A DNA stretch of 64,000 bases from an uncultured Tolumonas sp. (GCF_963556105.2 NZ_OY829945.1:663001-727000), one strand, 5' to 3'; shown: positions 27,207 through 37,332, counted from the stretch's first letter. Notes: generated by a model from the letters alone, not told the origin. A program made the numbers and translations.

Positions 27207-27327
27207 TAAAAAATGAACAGCTTTATCTGATGCACAGACATGGCGGCTATTCTCTTCGCAGTGATTGAGTTGAACCGTTATCATAGCTTTGCAGGCTATT
27301 GTGAGTAATGTAATAGAGAAAAGAACA

Positions 27328-28086
27328 ATGTATATCGAACGTATCGGGCAAGGGCCAGACCTGGTTTTGTTACATGGTTGGGGCTTAAACAGTGCAGTCT
27401 GGCAGGAGATCGTGCCGCCGCTAGAACCTTATTACACGTTGCATTTGGTGGATTTACCCGGTTTTGGTTTTAGCCAGCACACGATTGTGGAAAGTGCCGA
27501 CCTCTCTTTGTGGAGTGAGGCAGTATTACCGCACTTACCCGCGCAATTTAATTTACTGGGCTGGTCGATGGGCGGGCTGATCGCGTTGCGAATGGCGTTA
27601 GATCATCCAACACGTATCCAACGTTTAGTTTTGATGGGTAGTTCACCTTGTTTTCTGCAACAAGAAAACTGGCCGGGTATTCGCCCAGATGTGTTATCTG
27701 GGTTTAATCGCGCGCTGCAATTGGATACCCGTAAAACAATAGAACGTTTTTTAGCGATCCAAGCAATGGGTAGTGAATCCGTTAAAGAAGATGTAAAACG
27801 ATTAAAAAATTGGCTACAGCAGCGACCGGATGCAACACCGGCTGCGCTTAAAGCGGGATTACAATTACTGGAAACGGTCGATCTAAGAACAGAACTGGCT
27901 CAACTGAATTGCCCGGTAATGAGTCTGTACGGTCGCTTAGACAGTCTGGTGCCTGTTGCCGCAGTAGCCGAAATTGAATCTTTGTTACCTGAGTGCCGCT
28001 CAGTTATTTTTCCGCACGCAGCACACACGCCCTTTCTGTCTCATCCACAGTTGTTTATTGAAGCATTACACCAATTTATTGATTGA
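27328..28086 (+). CDS. bioH: Pimeloyl-[ACP] methyl ester carboxylesterase BioH
   Basis: 252 residues from ATG 27328 (E. coli 256); upstream in-frame codons to 27289 add 13 residues with no family match. BioH removes the methyl ester from pimeloyl-ACP methyl ester to end the chain-elongation stage of biotin synthesis. Alpha/beta hydrolase fold: [12 protein letters not shown] oxyanion region, nucleophile in GWSMGG (Ser about 80), acid in YGRLDSLVP (about 205), histidine in [12 protein letters not shown] (about 233). The WSMGGL...[11 protein letters not shown] sequence is the BioH type. Confidence 0.96.
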   Translation: MYIERIGQGPDLVLLHGWGLNSAVWQEIVPPLEPYYTLHLVDLPGFGFSQHTIVESADLSLWSEAVLPHLPAQFNLLGWSMGGLIALRMALDHPTRIQRLVLMGSSPCFLQQENWPGIRPDVLSGFNRALQLDTRKTIERFLAIQAMGSESVKEDVKRLKNWLQQRPDATPAALKAGLQLLETVDLRTELAQLNCPVMSLYGRLDSLVPVAAVAEIESLLPECRSVIFPHAAHTPFLSHPQLFIEALHQFID

Positions 28087-28173
28087 AAAATGTGCGATTA
28101 ATGCTGTTATTCTCATCATTTGTCATCGATAATTAATTTGAGTTGATCCGTATGTTTCGGGAGTTTTGCGCAT

Positions 28174-28443
28174 ATGAATATAAACAGTGCATTTTCATCT
28201 GGTGTGCTGGGTTTACAAAAGGCGACCTCACAAATGGACGCCAGTGCCAGTAAAATTGCACAGCAGAGCTTATCCTCTTCGGAACAAAATGTTTCAACAC
28301 AGACGGGAGCTGTTGCGCAGCAAGACACGATACCTGATGCCTTGATTCAACTTAAAATGGCCGAAATTCAGGGTAAAGCGTCTGCCAATGTGATCACCCG
28401 TTCTGATCAAATGCTTGGTTCATTACTTGATATTCACGTCTGA
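28174..28443 (+). CDS. Small protein paired with SprA-like gene, flagellar-rod-like ends
   Basis: 89 residues, preceded by GGGAG nine bases before the ATG. The N-terminus (MNINSAFSSGVLGLQKATSQM) and C-terminus (QGKASANVITRSDQMLGSLLDIHV) look like the two ends of flagellar rod/hook proteins, which form a helical pair, but the middle is only a short Ser/Gln-rich link. I recall similar short proteins in Shewanella and relatives next to the same kind of metalloprotease-like gene. Function unknown. It is five bases upstream of that gene, so they are probably co-translated. Confidence 0.7.
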   Translation: MNINSAFSSGVLGLQKATSQMDASASKIAQQSLSSSEQNVSTQTGAVAQQDTIPDALIQLKMAEIQGKASANVITRSDQMLGSLLDIHV

Positions 28444-28448
28444 CGATT

Positions 28449-29338
28449 ATGAATATTGCCCCGACCTATCCCAATTTGGTGCCTTTGGCACAACAGCCCG
28501 CGACGGAAGCCGCGCGGCGGGATAGTGCTTTGCGGGAGCGAATTCCGCAGCCAGCGGCAAGTACCTCGGGGAATACGGATAATCAGCTAAATAATTCTTC
28601 TGATACTCCGCAGCGTTATATCAACCTTAACAGCGCCGCCAGTTCAGATACCTACTCATTATCATCAATTAAGAATAACAGTGTTAAAAATAGTAGTGCT
28701 GACACGACACTGCCTTCTTCTGAAACGGTAACCGCCGCATCCGATCAATCACGTCGTAACGGGCAAACTTCGTCTGACGGCAATGATTCATCATCTGGAT
28801 CGGAAGAAGATAAGAAAAAGGCGCAGCAAAAAGAACAAGCAATCAAAGATCTTAAGAGTCGTGATGCCGAGGTTAGAACGCACGAACAAGCACATCAAGC
28901 TGCTGGTGGGCAATATGCCAGTACACCATCATTTGATATGACTAAAGGGCCGGATGGAAAAGATTATGCAACTGGCGGCCACGTGAATATCGACGTATCT
29001 CAGTGTCTAATGATCCTCTGGCAACTATAAATAAAATGAGGCAGATTAAATCTGCTGCCTTAGCCCCTGCAGAACCGTCTGATCAAGATCGTAAAGTTGC
29101 AGCCCAAGCTGATGCCACTTCGGCTGCTGCTCAACGGGTTTTGTCTAATCAATCTATGACTAAAGCCACCTCTAATAGTAGTAAGGATGTGGCGGGCAGT
29201 AATAATGAACAGCGTTCTGGTGTTACAAATACATCACCTAGTAATCCGGAAATGCTTCATCGCGGACAGGTTATTTTAGCCCGTTATCAATCATCAGGCC
29301 GCCCGCAAGCGCAGACGGCACTGACTGCTTATTCCTAA
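28449..29338 (+). pseudogene. SprA-related putative metalloprotease, broken by a one-base deletion
   Basis: The first part (28449-29030) carries a Ser/Asn-rich low-complexity N-terminus and then the conserved core LKSRDAEVRTHEQAHQAAGG, whose HEQAH is an HExxH zinc motif, and DGKDYATGGHVNIDVS. It then reads QCLMILWQL and stops. The frame one step over continues exactly where the family should: VSNDPLATINKMRQIKSAALAPAEPSDQD (29003-29338). Inserting one base near 29000-29002 (TCT-C-CA-GTG, restoring SPVSNDPLAT) joins the halves into about 296 residues. The family (SprA-related; PF12118 as I recall) has no well-established function. Real mutation or sequencing error cannot be told apart here. Confidence 0.85.
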
Positions 29339-29344
29339 TACGTC

Positions 29345-31651
29345 TTAGCGTCGTTTAGCGTTCGCAAATGCGGCAGCAAAGGCATTATTGTCGCTATTGG
29401 TTTGCTGTTTTTCTGTGGCAGAGGAACGGGGTGCTGGTTTGCGATTGGTTTGTTCCTGACGCTCTTTCGGCTGAGGCTTGCTGGCTGTCACTTCATCATC
29501 TAGGCGCATGGTTAATGCAATCCGTTTACGCGGCAGATCGACTTCAACCACTTTCACTTTGACGATATCACCTGCTTTTACCACTTCGCGCGGGTCGCTT
29601 ACATAGCGATTGGTTAGGGCGGAGATATGCACTAAACCATCTTGATGCACGCCGATATCGACAAAGGCGCCAAAATTGGTCACGTTGGTAACACAGCCTT
29701 CCAGAATCATCTCTGGGCGCAGATCTTTCATCTCTTCCACGCCTTCGCGGAAGGTCGCAGTTTTAAATTCCGGCCGTGGGTCGCGCCCTGGTTTATCCAG
29801 CTCCTGCAGAATATCGGTGATGGTTGGAATACCAAAATGCTCATCGGTGTAATCGGCTGGTTTCAGCGATTTCAGCAACGCGCTGTTACCAATCAAACCG
29901 GAAACTGGCTTTTGCAACTGAGCGATAATTTTTTCCACTACCGGATACGCTTCCGGATGCACTGAAGAAGCATCGAGCGGATTTTTACCATCACGAATAC
30001 GCAGGAAACCAGCACATTGTTCATAGGCTTTCGGGCCTAAACGCGCTACTTTCAGTAACTCTTTGCGCTCTTTAAACGCGCCATTGCTATCACGGTGCGT
30101 CACGATATTTTGCGCCAGCGTTTTGCTTAATCCTGACACACGCGTCAACAGCGGAACCGAGGCGGTGTTTACATCCACGCCGACAGCGTTGACGCAATCT
30201 TCCACTACGGTATCGAGATTTTTGGCGAGTTGATTTTGGCTGACATCGTGCTGATATTGGCCTACACCAATCGCTTTTGGATCGATCTTAACCAGCTCTG
30301 CCAGTGGGTCTTGCAGACGACGCGCGATAGACACCGCACCGCGCAGCGATACATCCAGTTCAGGAAATTCTGCTGCGGCTAGTTCAGACGCGGAATAAAC
30401 CGATGCACCCGCTTCACTGACCACCACTTTTTGCGCTTTGCAATCGGGGTAACGTTGCAGCATATCAGCCACCAAGCGATCAGTTTCCCGTGATGCGGTG
30501 CCATTCCCGATACTAACGAGGCCAACATGATGTTGCTTGCAGAGTGCATGAATGATCTCAATGGCCTGATCGTGCTGACGGCGTGGTTCAAACGGATAAA
30601 CAGTATGAGTTGCCACTAATTTACCCGTCGCATCCACGACCGCTACTTTCACGCCGGTACGAATGCCGGGGTCTAAGCCCATGGTCGCTTTCATGCCTGC
30701 TGGCGCGGCCATCAGCAGGTCTTTTAAATTGCTGGCAAACACACGGATCGCTTCGGTTTCCGCCGTATCACGCAGGCGACCGATCAGCTCGGTTTCCATC
30801 TGGAGTGACAGTTTAATTTTCCATGTCCAATTCACCACACTTTGCAGCCATTTATCGGCTGGGCGACCGCGAAAAGCCAATTCAAAATAACGGGTGATTA
30901 ATGCTTCGCAAGGGTGAACATCGCCGGTTTGTTCGACCTGTAAACTTAAGGCTAAAAAACCTTCATTACGACCACGTAACATGGCTAAAGTGCGATGTGA
31001 CGGAACTTTAGCTATCGGCTCTTGATGATCAAAATAATCGCTGAATTTCGCGCCTTCTGCCTGTTTACCTTCGATCACTTGTGCGCGTAACAAAGCGGAA
31101 CGCCATAGGTAGCTACGCAGTTGCTCCAATAAACCGGCTTCTTCGGCAAAACGATCCATCAGAATATAACGTGCCCCGTCCAACGCGGTTTTGCTGTCAT
31201 TGATCTGATGTTCCGCATTCAGATAGTTCTGCACTTCTGTTTCCGGATCTAATTCGGGATTGGCCAACAACATATCGGCCAGAGGTTGCAAGCCAGCTTC
31301 TATCGCGATCTGCCCTTTAGTGCGGCGTTTTGGTTTATAGGGCAGGTATAAATCTTCTAACCGAGTTTTGGTGTCCGCCGCCCAGATATCAGCGCGCAAT
31401 TCATCGGTCAGTTTGCCTTGTTCGCTGATCGACGACAGGATGGTTTGACGGCGATCTTCCAGTTCACGTAAATAACCCAGACGCTGTTCCAGATGACGTA
31501 ATTGTGAGTCATCTAACCCGCCGGTAATTTCTTTTCGATAACGTGCGATAAACGGAACGGTAGAGCCGTCATCCAGTAGTTTTACTGCGGCGGCCACCTG
31601 CTCATTGCGGGCATTTAATTCATCAGCAATGATTTGATTAATCGAAGGCAT
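29345..31651 (-). CDS. tex: Transcription accessory protein Tex (YhgF)
   Basis: 768 residues, matched along the whole length. Tex is an RNA-binding protein linked to transcription fidelity and rescue of stalled elongation. Order: N-terminal helical repeat (from [16 protein letters not shown]), YqgF/RNase H-like domain ([17 protein letters not shown] at about 325-341), helix-hairpin-helix pair ([20 protein letters not shown]), and an S1 RNA-binding domain ([20 protein letters not shown], about 655-720). A basic, Gln-rich tail follows. Its stop is 6 bases from that of the convergent SprA-like gene, leaving almost no gap. Confidence 0.96.
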   Translation of the reverse strand: MPSINQIIADELNARNEQVAAAVKLLDDGSTVPFIARYRKEITGGLDDSQLRHLEQRLGYLRELEDRRQTILSSISEQGKLTDELRADIWAADTKTRLEDLYLPYKPKRRTKGQIAIEAGLQPLADMLLANPELDPETEVQNYLNAEHQINDSKTALDGARYILMDRFAEEAGLLEQLRSYLWRSALLRAQVIEGKQAEGAKFSDYFDHQEPIAKVPSHRTLAMLRGRNEGFLALSLQVEQTGDVHPCEALITRYFELAFRGRPADKWLQSVVNWTWKIKLSLQMETELIGRLRDTAETEAIRVFASNLKDLLMAAPAGMKATMGLDPGIRTGVKVAVVDATGKLVATHTVYPFEPRRQHDQAIEIIHALCKQHHVGLVSIGNGTASRETDRLVADMLQRYPDCKAQKVVVSEAGASVYSASELAAAEFPELDVSLRGAVSIARRLQDPLAELVKIDPKAIGVGQYQHDVSQNQLAKNLDTVVEDCVNAVGVDVNTASVPLLTRVSGLSKTLAQNIVTHRDSNGAFKERKELLKVARLGPKAYEQCAGFLRIRDGKNPLDASSVHPEAYPVVEKIIAQLQKPVSGLIGNSALLKSLKPADYTDEHFGIPTITDILQELDKPGRDPRPEFKTATFREGVEEMKDLRPEMILEGCVTNVTNFGAFVDIGVHQDGLVHISALTNRYVSDPREVVKAGDIVKVKVVEVDLPRKRIALTMRLDDEVTASKPQPKERQEQTNRKPAPRSSATEKQQTNSDNNAFAAAFANAKRR

Positions 31652-31943
31652 GTTTATCCTCGGTTGTCATGATAGTGCAATGGCAGAGATCTACGATTTC
31701 TGAATAGATTATTGTGACTATTCACCCAGATGATTGTCATGTTTCTTATGTGTCTGCTTCATAAAAATTATTTGAACAATCCAGAGATACCATTGATTTA
31801 GATTCAAGTGATGCTAATCTGTAGTGCGAATTTTTAACGTAGATTCACATAATAAAACTGTTTTTAATGATTGTGTCCTAATTCAGACTACAATCTAATA
31901 TTGAGTGTAATTTTTATTTTAGTTTTTAAGAAGGGATACGGAA

Positions 31944-34900
31944 ATGGCAATTACATACGGACACAATTATAGCGAAACAGTCCCCGGTACTTCTGGTGCA
32001 GATACTCTTTATGGCTACGCATCCGGTGCGGATACAGTAGCTACAGATAATGATACATTGGTTGGTTTAGCTGGCGATGATTTTTTATACGGTGGTCAAG
32101 GTGATGATTCTCTTGACGGCGGTGACGGTAATGATTGGCTAGATGGTGGCCTTGGCTACGATACGTTAATTGGCGGTCAAGGTGATGATACATTTGTTGT
32201 CGATGATACAGGCGATGTAGTAACAGAAAATGCGTCGGGAGGCACGGATACCGTAAGGGCATCGATTGATTACACATTAGGTAGTAATGTGGAAAAGCTT
32301 GTGCTTACTGGGGTTGCCTCTGATGATTTGGTTGGTATAGGTAATGCGTTAAATAATACATTAACTGGCGATGCTGGCGATAACATCTTAGATGGTAGTA
32401 CCGGCGATGATACAATGAGTGGTGGTCTGGGTGATGACACGTATATCGTTGATACATCAGGCGATAGTGTTATAGAAATCGCAAGCCAAGGTACGGATAC
32501 GGTAAAATCATCTATTAACTACACATTAGTCGATAATGTAGAAAAATTAGTATTAACTGGTGCTGCACTGATTGGTTCAGGAAATAGTTCAGACAACGTC
32601 TTAACTGGAAGTTCAGGCGGTAATACACTATCTGGTCTGGCTGGAAATGACACTCTGTTAGGGCTAGATGGTTATGATAGTCTGACCGGCGGTGATGGTA
32701 ACGATTACCTTGATGGTGGAATAGGCGTTGACACCCTTATCGGTGGTAATGGGAACGATATTTATGTTGTGGATTCTCTGAGTGATGTTGTCACAGAAAC
32801 TGGAGCATCCGATACTGCAGATCTAGTTAAATCGAGTGTTTCATACACATTGGGCGCTAATCTTGAACAGTTAACCCTGACAGGATCTGCTGCTATCAAT
32901 GCAACAGGGAATGCACTTGATAATATCTTAACCGGTAACTCAGGTAATAACATATTAAATGGTGGTGTTGGTGCGGACACTATGGCCGGCGGTTTAGGTG
33001 ATGATATTTATCTTATGAGTGCTGGCGATACTATTTCGGAGTCGTCAGGAGCAGGCATTGACACAGTTCTAACATCAGTGAATAACTACACATTAGGTGC
33101 CAATTTGGAGAAGTTATCTCTGGATGTGGGCGTAGTTACTGGAACTGGTAATAGTTTAGATAATACACTGACTGGCAATGTACTAGCTAATATCCTTAAT
33201 GGTGGTACAGGTAACGATACTCTCATTGGTAATGCGGGTAATGATATCTACATTATCGATAGTTTATCTGATGTTATTACAGAAACCGGTTCTGATTCAG
33301 GAGATACAGTCCAAACATCTATTGCAGGTTATACATTAGGTTCCAATATTGAAAACTTGGAATTGTTAGGCACTGTTACTTCAGGAACAGGCAATACCTT
33401 GGCTAATACGCTCACGGGTAATGCTGTTGACAATACCTTATCAGGTCTAGATGGTAATGATACATTATATGGTTTAGCCGGTATTGATACGTTAAACGGT
33501 GGCAACGGCAATGATTTATTAGATGGCGGTACGGGTGCGGACCAACTCATTGGTGGCGCTGGTAACGACACTTATATTGTTGATAATATTGGTGATGTGA
33601 TAACGGAAACCACTACTGTAACTGAAATAGACTTGGTGAAGTCATCTATTGATTATACCTTGTTAGCTAACCTAGAAAATCTGACGCTCACAGGCGCGGC
33701 AGTGAGTGGCACTGGTAATAACCTAAACAATATTCTGACTGGTAATGATGTGGCTAACAGTTTGAGTGGTCTGGCTGGTAATGATTCACTGATTGGTGGT
33801 TTAGGTAACGATACGTTAAATGGTGGCATTGGTAATGATACCTTGGTGGGTGGTGCAGGGAATGACACCTATATCGTTGATGCAACGGGCGATGTGATAT
33901 CAGAAACTACAACCACTTTAACTGAAATTGATTCTGTTCAGTCATCTGCGACTTACACTCTAGGTGCTAACCTTGAAAATCTGACGCTGCTAGGGGCTGT
34001 ATCGGCCACTAATGGGACAGGTAATACACTGAACAACATCCTTATAGGAGATGGTTTAGATAATAAACTGTCTGGCTTAGCGGGTAACGACACTCTGAGC
34101 GGTGGTGCAGGCAACGACACACTGGATGGTGGTATCGGTAGCGATAGCATGACGGGGGGTGATGGTAATGATACCTACTATGTGGATTCTGCGACTGATG
34201 TGGTGACAGAGGGCAGTGCTGTTACTGGTGGAACGGATACAGTTAATTCATCAATAAACTACACGTTAGGTAATTATGTTGAAAACCTGACCTTAACTGG
34301 TTCAGCCATCAGTGGTACTGGGAATGGCTTAGCTAATACGTTGACAGGTAATGCATCCGCAAATATTTTAGATGGCGGTACGGGTGCGGACCAACTCATT
34401 GGTGGCGCTGGTAACGACACTTATATTGTTGATAATATTGGTGATGTGATAACGGAAACCACTACTGTAACTGAAATAGACTTGGTGAAGTCATCTATTG
34501 ATTATACCTTGTTAGCTAACCTAGAAAATCTGACGCTCACAGGCGCGGCAGTGAGTGGCACTGGTAATAACCTAAACAATATTCTGACTGGTAATGATGT
34601 GGCTAACAGTTTGAGTGGTCTGGCTGGTAATGATTCACTGATTGGTGGTTTAGGTAACGATACGTTAAATGGTGGCATTGGTAATGATACCTTGGTGGGT
34701 GGTGCAGGGAATGACACCTATATCGTTGATGCAACGGGCGATGTGATATCAGAAACTACAACCACTTTAACTGAAATTGATTCTGTTCAGTCATCTGCGA
34801 CTTACACTCTAGGTGCTAACCTTGAAAATCTGACGCTGCTAGGGGCTGTATCGGCCACTAATGGGACAGGTAATACACTGAACAACATCCTTATAGGAGA

Positions 34901-36500
34901 TGGTTTAGATAATAAACTGTCTGGCTTAGCGGGTAACGACACTCTGAGCGGTGGTGCAGGCAACGACACACTGGATGGTGGTATCGGTAGCGATAGCATG
35001 ACGGGGGGTGATGGTAATGATACCTACTATGTGGATTCTGCGACTGATGTGGTGACAGAGGGCAGTGCTGTTACTGGTGGAACGGATACAGTTAATTCAT
35101 CAATAAACTACACGTTAGGTAATTATGTTGAAAACCTGACCTTAACTGGTTCAGCCATCAGTGGTACTGGGAATGGCTTAGCTAATACGTTGACAGGTAA
35201 TGCATCCGCAAATATTTTAGATGGCGGTACGGGTGCGGACCAACTCATTGGTGGCGCTGGTAACGACACTTATATTGTTGATAATATTGGTGATGTGATA
35301 ACGGAAACCACTACTGTAACTGAAATAGACTTGGTGAAGTCATCTATTGATTATACCTTGTTAGCTAACCTAGAAAATCTGACGCTCACAGGCGCGGCAG
35401 TGAGTGGCACTGGTAATAACCTAAACAATATTCTGACTGGTAATGATGTGGCTAACAGTTTGAGTGGTCTGGCTGGTAATGATTCACTGATTGGTGGTTT
35501 AGGTAACGATACGTTAAATGGTGGCATTGGTAATGATACCTTGGTGGGTGGTGCAGGGAATGACACCTATATCGTTGATGCAACGGGCGATGTGATATCA
35601 GAAACTACAACCACTTTAACTGAAATTGATTCTGTTCAGTCATCTGCGACTTACACTCTAGGTGCTAACCTTGAAAATCTGACGCTGCTAGGGGCTGTAT
35701 CGGCCACTAATGGGACAGGTAATACACTGAACAACATCCTTATAGGAGATGGTTTAGATAATAAACTGTCTGGCTTAGCGGGTAACGACACTCTGAGCGG
35801 TGGTGCAGGCAACGACACACTGGATGGTGGTATCGGTAGCGATAGCATGACGGGGGGTGATGGTAATGATACCTACTATGTGGATTCTGCGACTGATGTG
35901 GTGACAGAGGGCAGTGCTGTTACTGGTGGAACGGATACAGTTAATTCATCAATAAACTACACGTTAGGTAATTATGTTGAAAACCTGACCTTAACTGGTT
36001 CAGCCATCAGTGGTACTGGGAATGGCTTAGCTAATACGTTGACAGGTAATACATCCTCAAACATCCTGAGTGGGAATGCAGGAAATGATATTCTGCTCGG
36101 GCTAAGTGGTAATGATACATTGAACGGCGGCAGCGGTAATGACATTATAACTGGTGGCGTTGGAATGGATAACTTAACCGGCGGTAGCGGTAATGATATC
36201 TTTGATTTCAATTTCTTGGCGGAATTGGGTTTAGGTAGCGCTAGCGATCAAATTACGGATTTTGTTTCAGGTACAGATAAAATTGATTTATCAGGAATTG
36301 ACGCAAATACCGTGACCGGTGGTGATCAGGCATTCACGTTTGTCAGTGATACTTCCGGCATGACTGATTTCACGGGCGTCGTAACTTTTGACAGTACAAC
36401 TCATTTACTTAGTATCAGTACTGATGCTGATGCCGCGCCTGAGTATCAGATCATGCTGACAGGAGTCACATTATTTTCTTCCACTGATTTAATTGCATAA
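31944..36500 (+). CDS. Large RTX calcium-binding repeat protein, predicted type I secretion substrate
   Basis: 1518 residues, nearly all hemolysin-type calcium-binding repeats: GGxGxDxLxGGxGNDT nonapeptides in ~85-residue modules that also hold a TYIVD...GDVITE strand and a SSIxYTLGxNLENLTLTG strand. There is no signal peptide and no enzymatic or adhesive domain I recognise. The repeats begin within the first 30 residues and run to the last ~100, which resemble a serralysin-type C-terminal secretion domain (DFNFLAEL...ITDFVSGTDKIDLSGID). AGGGAT lies about 7 bases before the ATG. About 67% of the length is in three identical 283-residue units. Export through a type I system is expected but no ABC, MFP or TolC gene is in the window. 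AT-rich 292-base upstream gap. Confidence 0.88.
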   Translation: MAITYGHNYSETVPGTSGADTLYGYASGADTVATDNDTLVGLAGDDFLYGGQGDDSLDGGDGNDWLDGGLGYDTLIGGQGDDTFVVDDTGDVVTENASGGTDTVRASIDYTLGSNVEKLVLTGVASDDLVGIGNALNNTLTGDAGDNILDGSTGDDTMSGGLGDDTYIVDTSGDSVIEIASQGTDTVKSSINYTLVDNVEKLVLTGAALIGSGNSSDNVLTGSSGGNTLSGLAGNDTLLGLDGYDSLTGGDGNDYLDGGIGVDTLIGGNGNDIYVVDSLSDVVTETGASDTADLVKSSVSYTLGANLEQLTLTGSAAINATGNALDNILTGNSGNNILNGGVGADTMAGGLGDDIYLMSAGDTISESSGAGIDTVLTSVNNYTLGANLEKLSLDVGVVTGTGNSLDNTLTGNVLANILNGGTGNDTLIGNAGNDIYIIDSLSDVITETGSDSGDTVQTSIAGYTLGSNIENLELLGTVTSGTGNTLANTLTGNAVDNTLSGLDGNDTLYGLAGIDTLNGGNGNDLLDGGTGADQLIGGAGNDTYIVDNIGDVITETTTVTEIDLVKSSIDYTLLANLENLTLTGAAVSGTGNNLNNILTGNDVANSLSGLAGNDSLIGGLGNDTLNGGIGNDTLVGGAGNDTYIVDATGDVISETTTTLTEIDSVQSSATYTLGANLENLTLLGAVSATNGTGNTLNNILIGDGLDNKLSGLAGNDTLSGGAGNDTLDGGIGSDSMTGGDGNDTYYVDSATDVVTEGSAVTGGTDTVNSSINYTLGNYVENLTLTGSAISGTGNGLANTLTGNASANILDGGTGADQLIGGAGNDTYIVDNIGDVITETTTVTEIDLVKSSIDYTLLANLENLTLTGAAVSGTGNNLNNILTGNDVANSLSGLAGNDSLIGGLGNDTLNGGIGNDTLVGGAGNDTYIVDATGDVISETTTTLTEIDSVQSSATYTLGANLENLTLLGAVSATNGTGNTLNNILIGDGLDNKLSGLAGNDTLSGGAGNDTLDGGIGSDSMTGGDGNDTYYVDSATDVVTEGSAVTGGTDTVNSSINYTLGNYVENLTLTGSAISGTGNGLANTLTGNASANILDGGTGADQLIGGAGNDTYIVDNIGDVITETTTVTEIDLVKSSIDYTLLANLENLTLTGAAVSGTGNNLNNILTGNDVANSLSGLAGNDSLIGGLGNDTLNGGIGNDTLVGGAGNDTYIVDATGDVISETTTTLTEIDSVQSSATYTLGANLENLTLLGAVSATNGTGNTLNNILIGDGLDNKLSGLAGNDTLSGGAGNDTLDGGIGSDSMTGGDGNDTYYVDSATDVVTEGSAVTGGTDTVNSSINYTLGNYVENLTLTGSAISGTGNGLANTLTGNTSSNILSGNAGNDILLGLSGNDTLNGGSGNDIITGGVGMDNLTGGSGNDIFDFNFLAELGLGSASDQITDFVSGTDKIDLSGIDANTVTGGDQAFTFVSDTSGMTDFTGVVTFDSTTHLLSISTDADAAPEYQIMLTGVTLFSSTDLIA
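33519..34367 (+). repeat. 849-bp tandem repeat unit 1 of RTX gene
   Basis: First of three head-to-tail units, 849 bases = 283 codons, starting at TTAGATGGCGGTACGGGTGC. The encoded residues are identical to units 2 and 3. I saw no base difference on spot comparison of many blocks, pointing to recent duplication or gene conversion. Confidence 0.93.
34368..35216 (+). repeat. 849-bp tandem repeat unit 2 of RTX gene
   Basis: Second unit, begins exactly 849 bases after the first, same content of three RTX modules. Frame is kept across both junctions because the unit is a multiple of three. Confidence 0.93.
35217..36050 (+). repeat. 849-bp tandem repeat unit 3 of RTX gene (834 bases identical)
   Basis: Third unit; identity ends at 36050 (…GACAGGTAAT, then ACATCC instead of GCATCC), after which the unique C-terminal part begins. 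This places the duplication breakpoint inside an LTGN(A/T)S codon context. Confidence 0.92.
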
Positions 36501-36522
36501 TAGATAATATTATGTCGACGGA

Positions 36523-36553
36523 CTAAGGAGAGGCTTGCCTCTCCTTATTTTTA
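36523..36553 (+). terminator. Terminator of RTX gene
   Basis: Stem AAGGAGAGGC / GCCTCTCCTT with a 2-base loop followed by ATTTTT, 25 bases after the RTX stop; convergent with greB. Confidence 0.88.
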
Positions 36554-37024
36554 ATTAGAATAATTGATTGAATTAATACACCACACTACAGTACCAACTG
36601 GTGTAGTGACATTGGCTTCATCATCAACAGTTTTGCCAAGTAATGCCCGCGCCATCGGAGAGTCAATAGAGATATAGTCTTTACGACTGTATATTTCATC
36701 CGGGCCCGCAATCCTGAACTGTTTTATGTCGCCATCATCATTTTCTACCTCTACCCAAGCGCCAAAAAATACCTTGCCGGCCTGTTGTGGGGAGTAATCG
36801 ACGATCCTCAGTTCTTCTAGTCGTTTACTCAGGTAACGCACCCGACGATCTATTTCACGCAGTAGTTTCTTATTGTAATGATAATCGGCATTTTCACTAC
36901 GATCACCCAAACTGGCAGCCCAAGCTACTTTCTGTGTTACATCTGGGCGTTTTTCTTTCCATAAATGTTCTAACTCGTGTTGCAGAGCTTCGTAACCTTC
37001 CCGAGTGATCAGATTTGCCTTCAT
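36551..37024 (-). CDS. greB: Transcription elongation factor GreB
   Basis: 157 residues (E. coli 158). GreB inserts its coiled coil into the RNA polymerase secondary channel and stimulates cleavage of backtracked RNA. Coiled-coil N-terminal domain (LITREGYEALQHELEHLWKE, about 5-24, with the DRSENADYHYNKKLLREID tip carrying the acidic DxxE pair) and C-terminal FKBP-like domain (IAGPDEIYSRKDYISIDSP). The tip sequence with YHYNKK favours GreB over GreA. Convergent with the RTX gene, its end nearly touching that gene's terminator. Confidence 0.96.
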   Translation of the reverse strand: MKANLITREGYEALQHELEHLWKEKRPDVTQKVAWAASLGDRSENADYHYNKKLLREIDRRVRYLSKRLEELRIVDYSPQQAGKVFFGAWVEVENDDGDIKQFRIAGPDEIYSRKDYISIDSPMARALLGKTVDDEANVTTPVGTVVWCINSINYSN

Positions 37025-37272
37025 ATAGGTAAAAACTATTGTGAGCTGATATTTTTGACCATTTTATAGCTTTAATAGTAAGAGACGTCTATGCGAGCAG
37101 AATAAATGCCTATTAAAAATCGCCAAATATACTGCTAATCGGATGTTTAAAAGTGATGCACTTCGCAAACTGACTATTTTTTATTGTCAGGCATTTTGCT
37201 GAAAAATCAGCCGCTTTAGAGAGAGATGAAAAAAATCCCTGTTGGTTAGTTCGAATCAAGCCCGACTGGCGC

Positions 37273-37301
37273 TTGCAAAGGGGCATGGGCATCCTTACAC
37301 T
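37273..37301 (+). promoter_or_regulatory. Promoter of the mra/dcw cluster
   Basis: TTGCAA, a 17-base spacer and TACACT (37296-37301), a good sigma-70 match. Predicted start near 37308, about 90 bases before mraZ. The remaining 370-base greB-mraZ gap shows nothing else I can identify. Confidence 0.75.
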
Positions 37302-37307
37302 TCTAGG

Positions 37308-37332
37308 TGGAAAAAAGTGGGATATTGTGGAG
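37308..37332 (+). promoter_or_regulatory. MraZ operator (three TGGNN repeats)
   Basis: TGGAA-AAAAG-TGGGA-TATTG-TGGAG: three five-base repeats spaced by five, the known pattern bound by the MraZ ring in E. coli, sitting exactly at the predicted start site, fitting autorepression. Confidence 0.88.

Noticed and set aside
33519-36050. CRISPR-like periodic repeats
   Set aside because: The repeats are coding RTX modules in frame with no variable spacers and no cas genes.
32041-36211. Many Pro/Ser/Leu-rich open frames on the minus strand inside the RTX gene
   Set aside because: They repeat with the same 849-bp period as the RTX units and are simply the antisense of Gly/Asp/Asn codons; no ribosome-binding sites and no family features.
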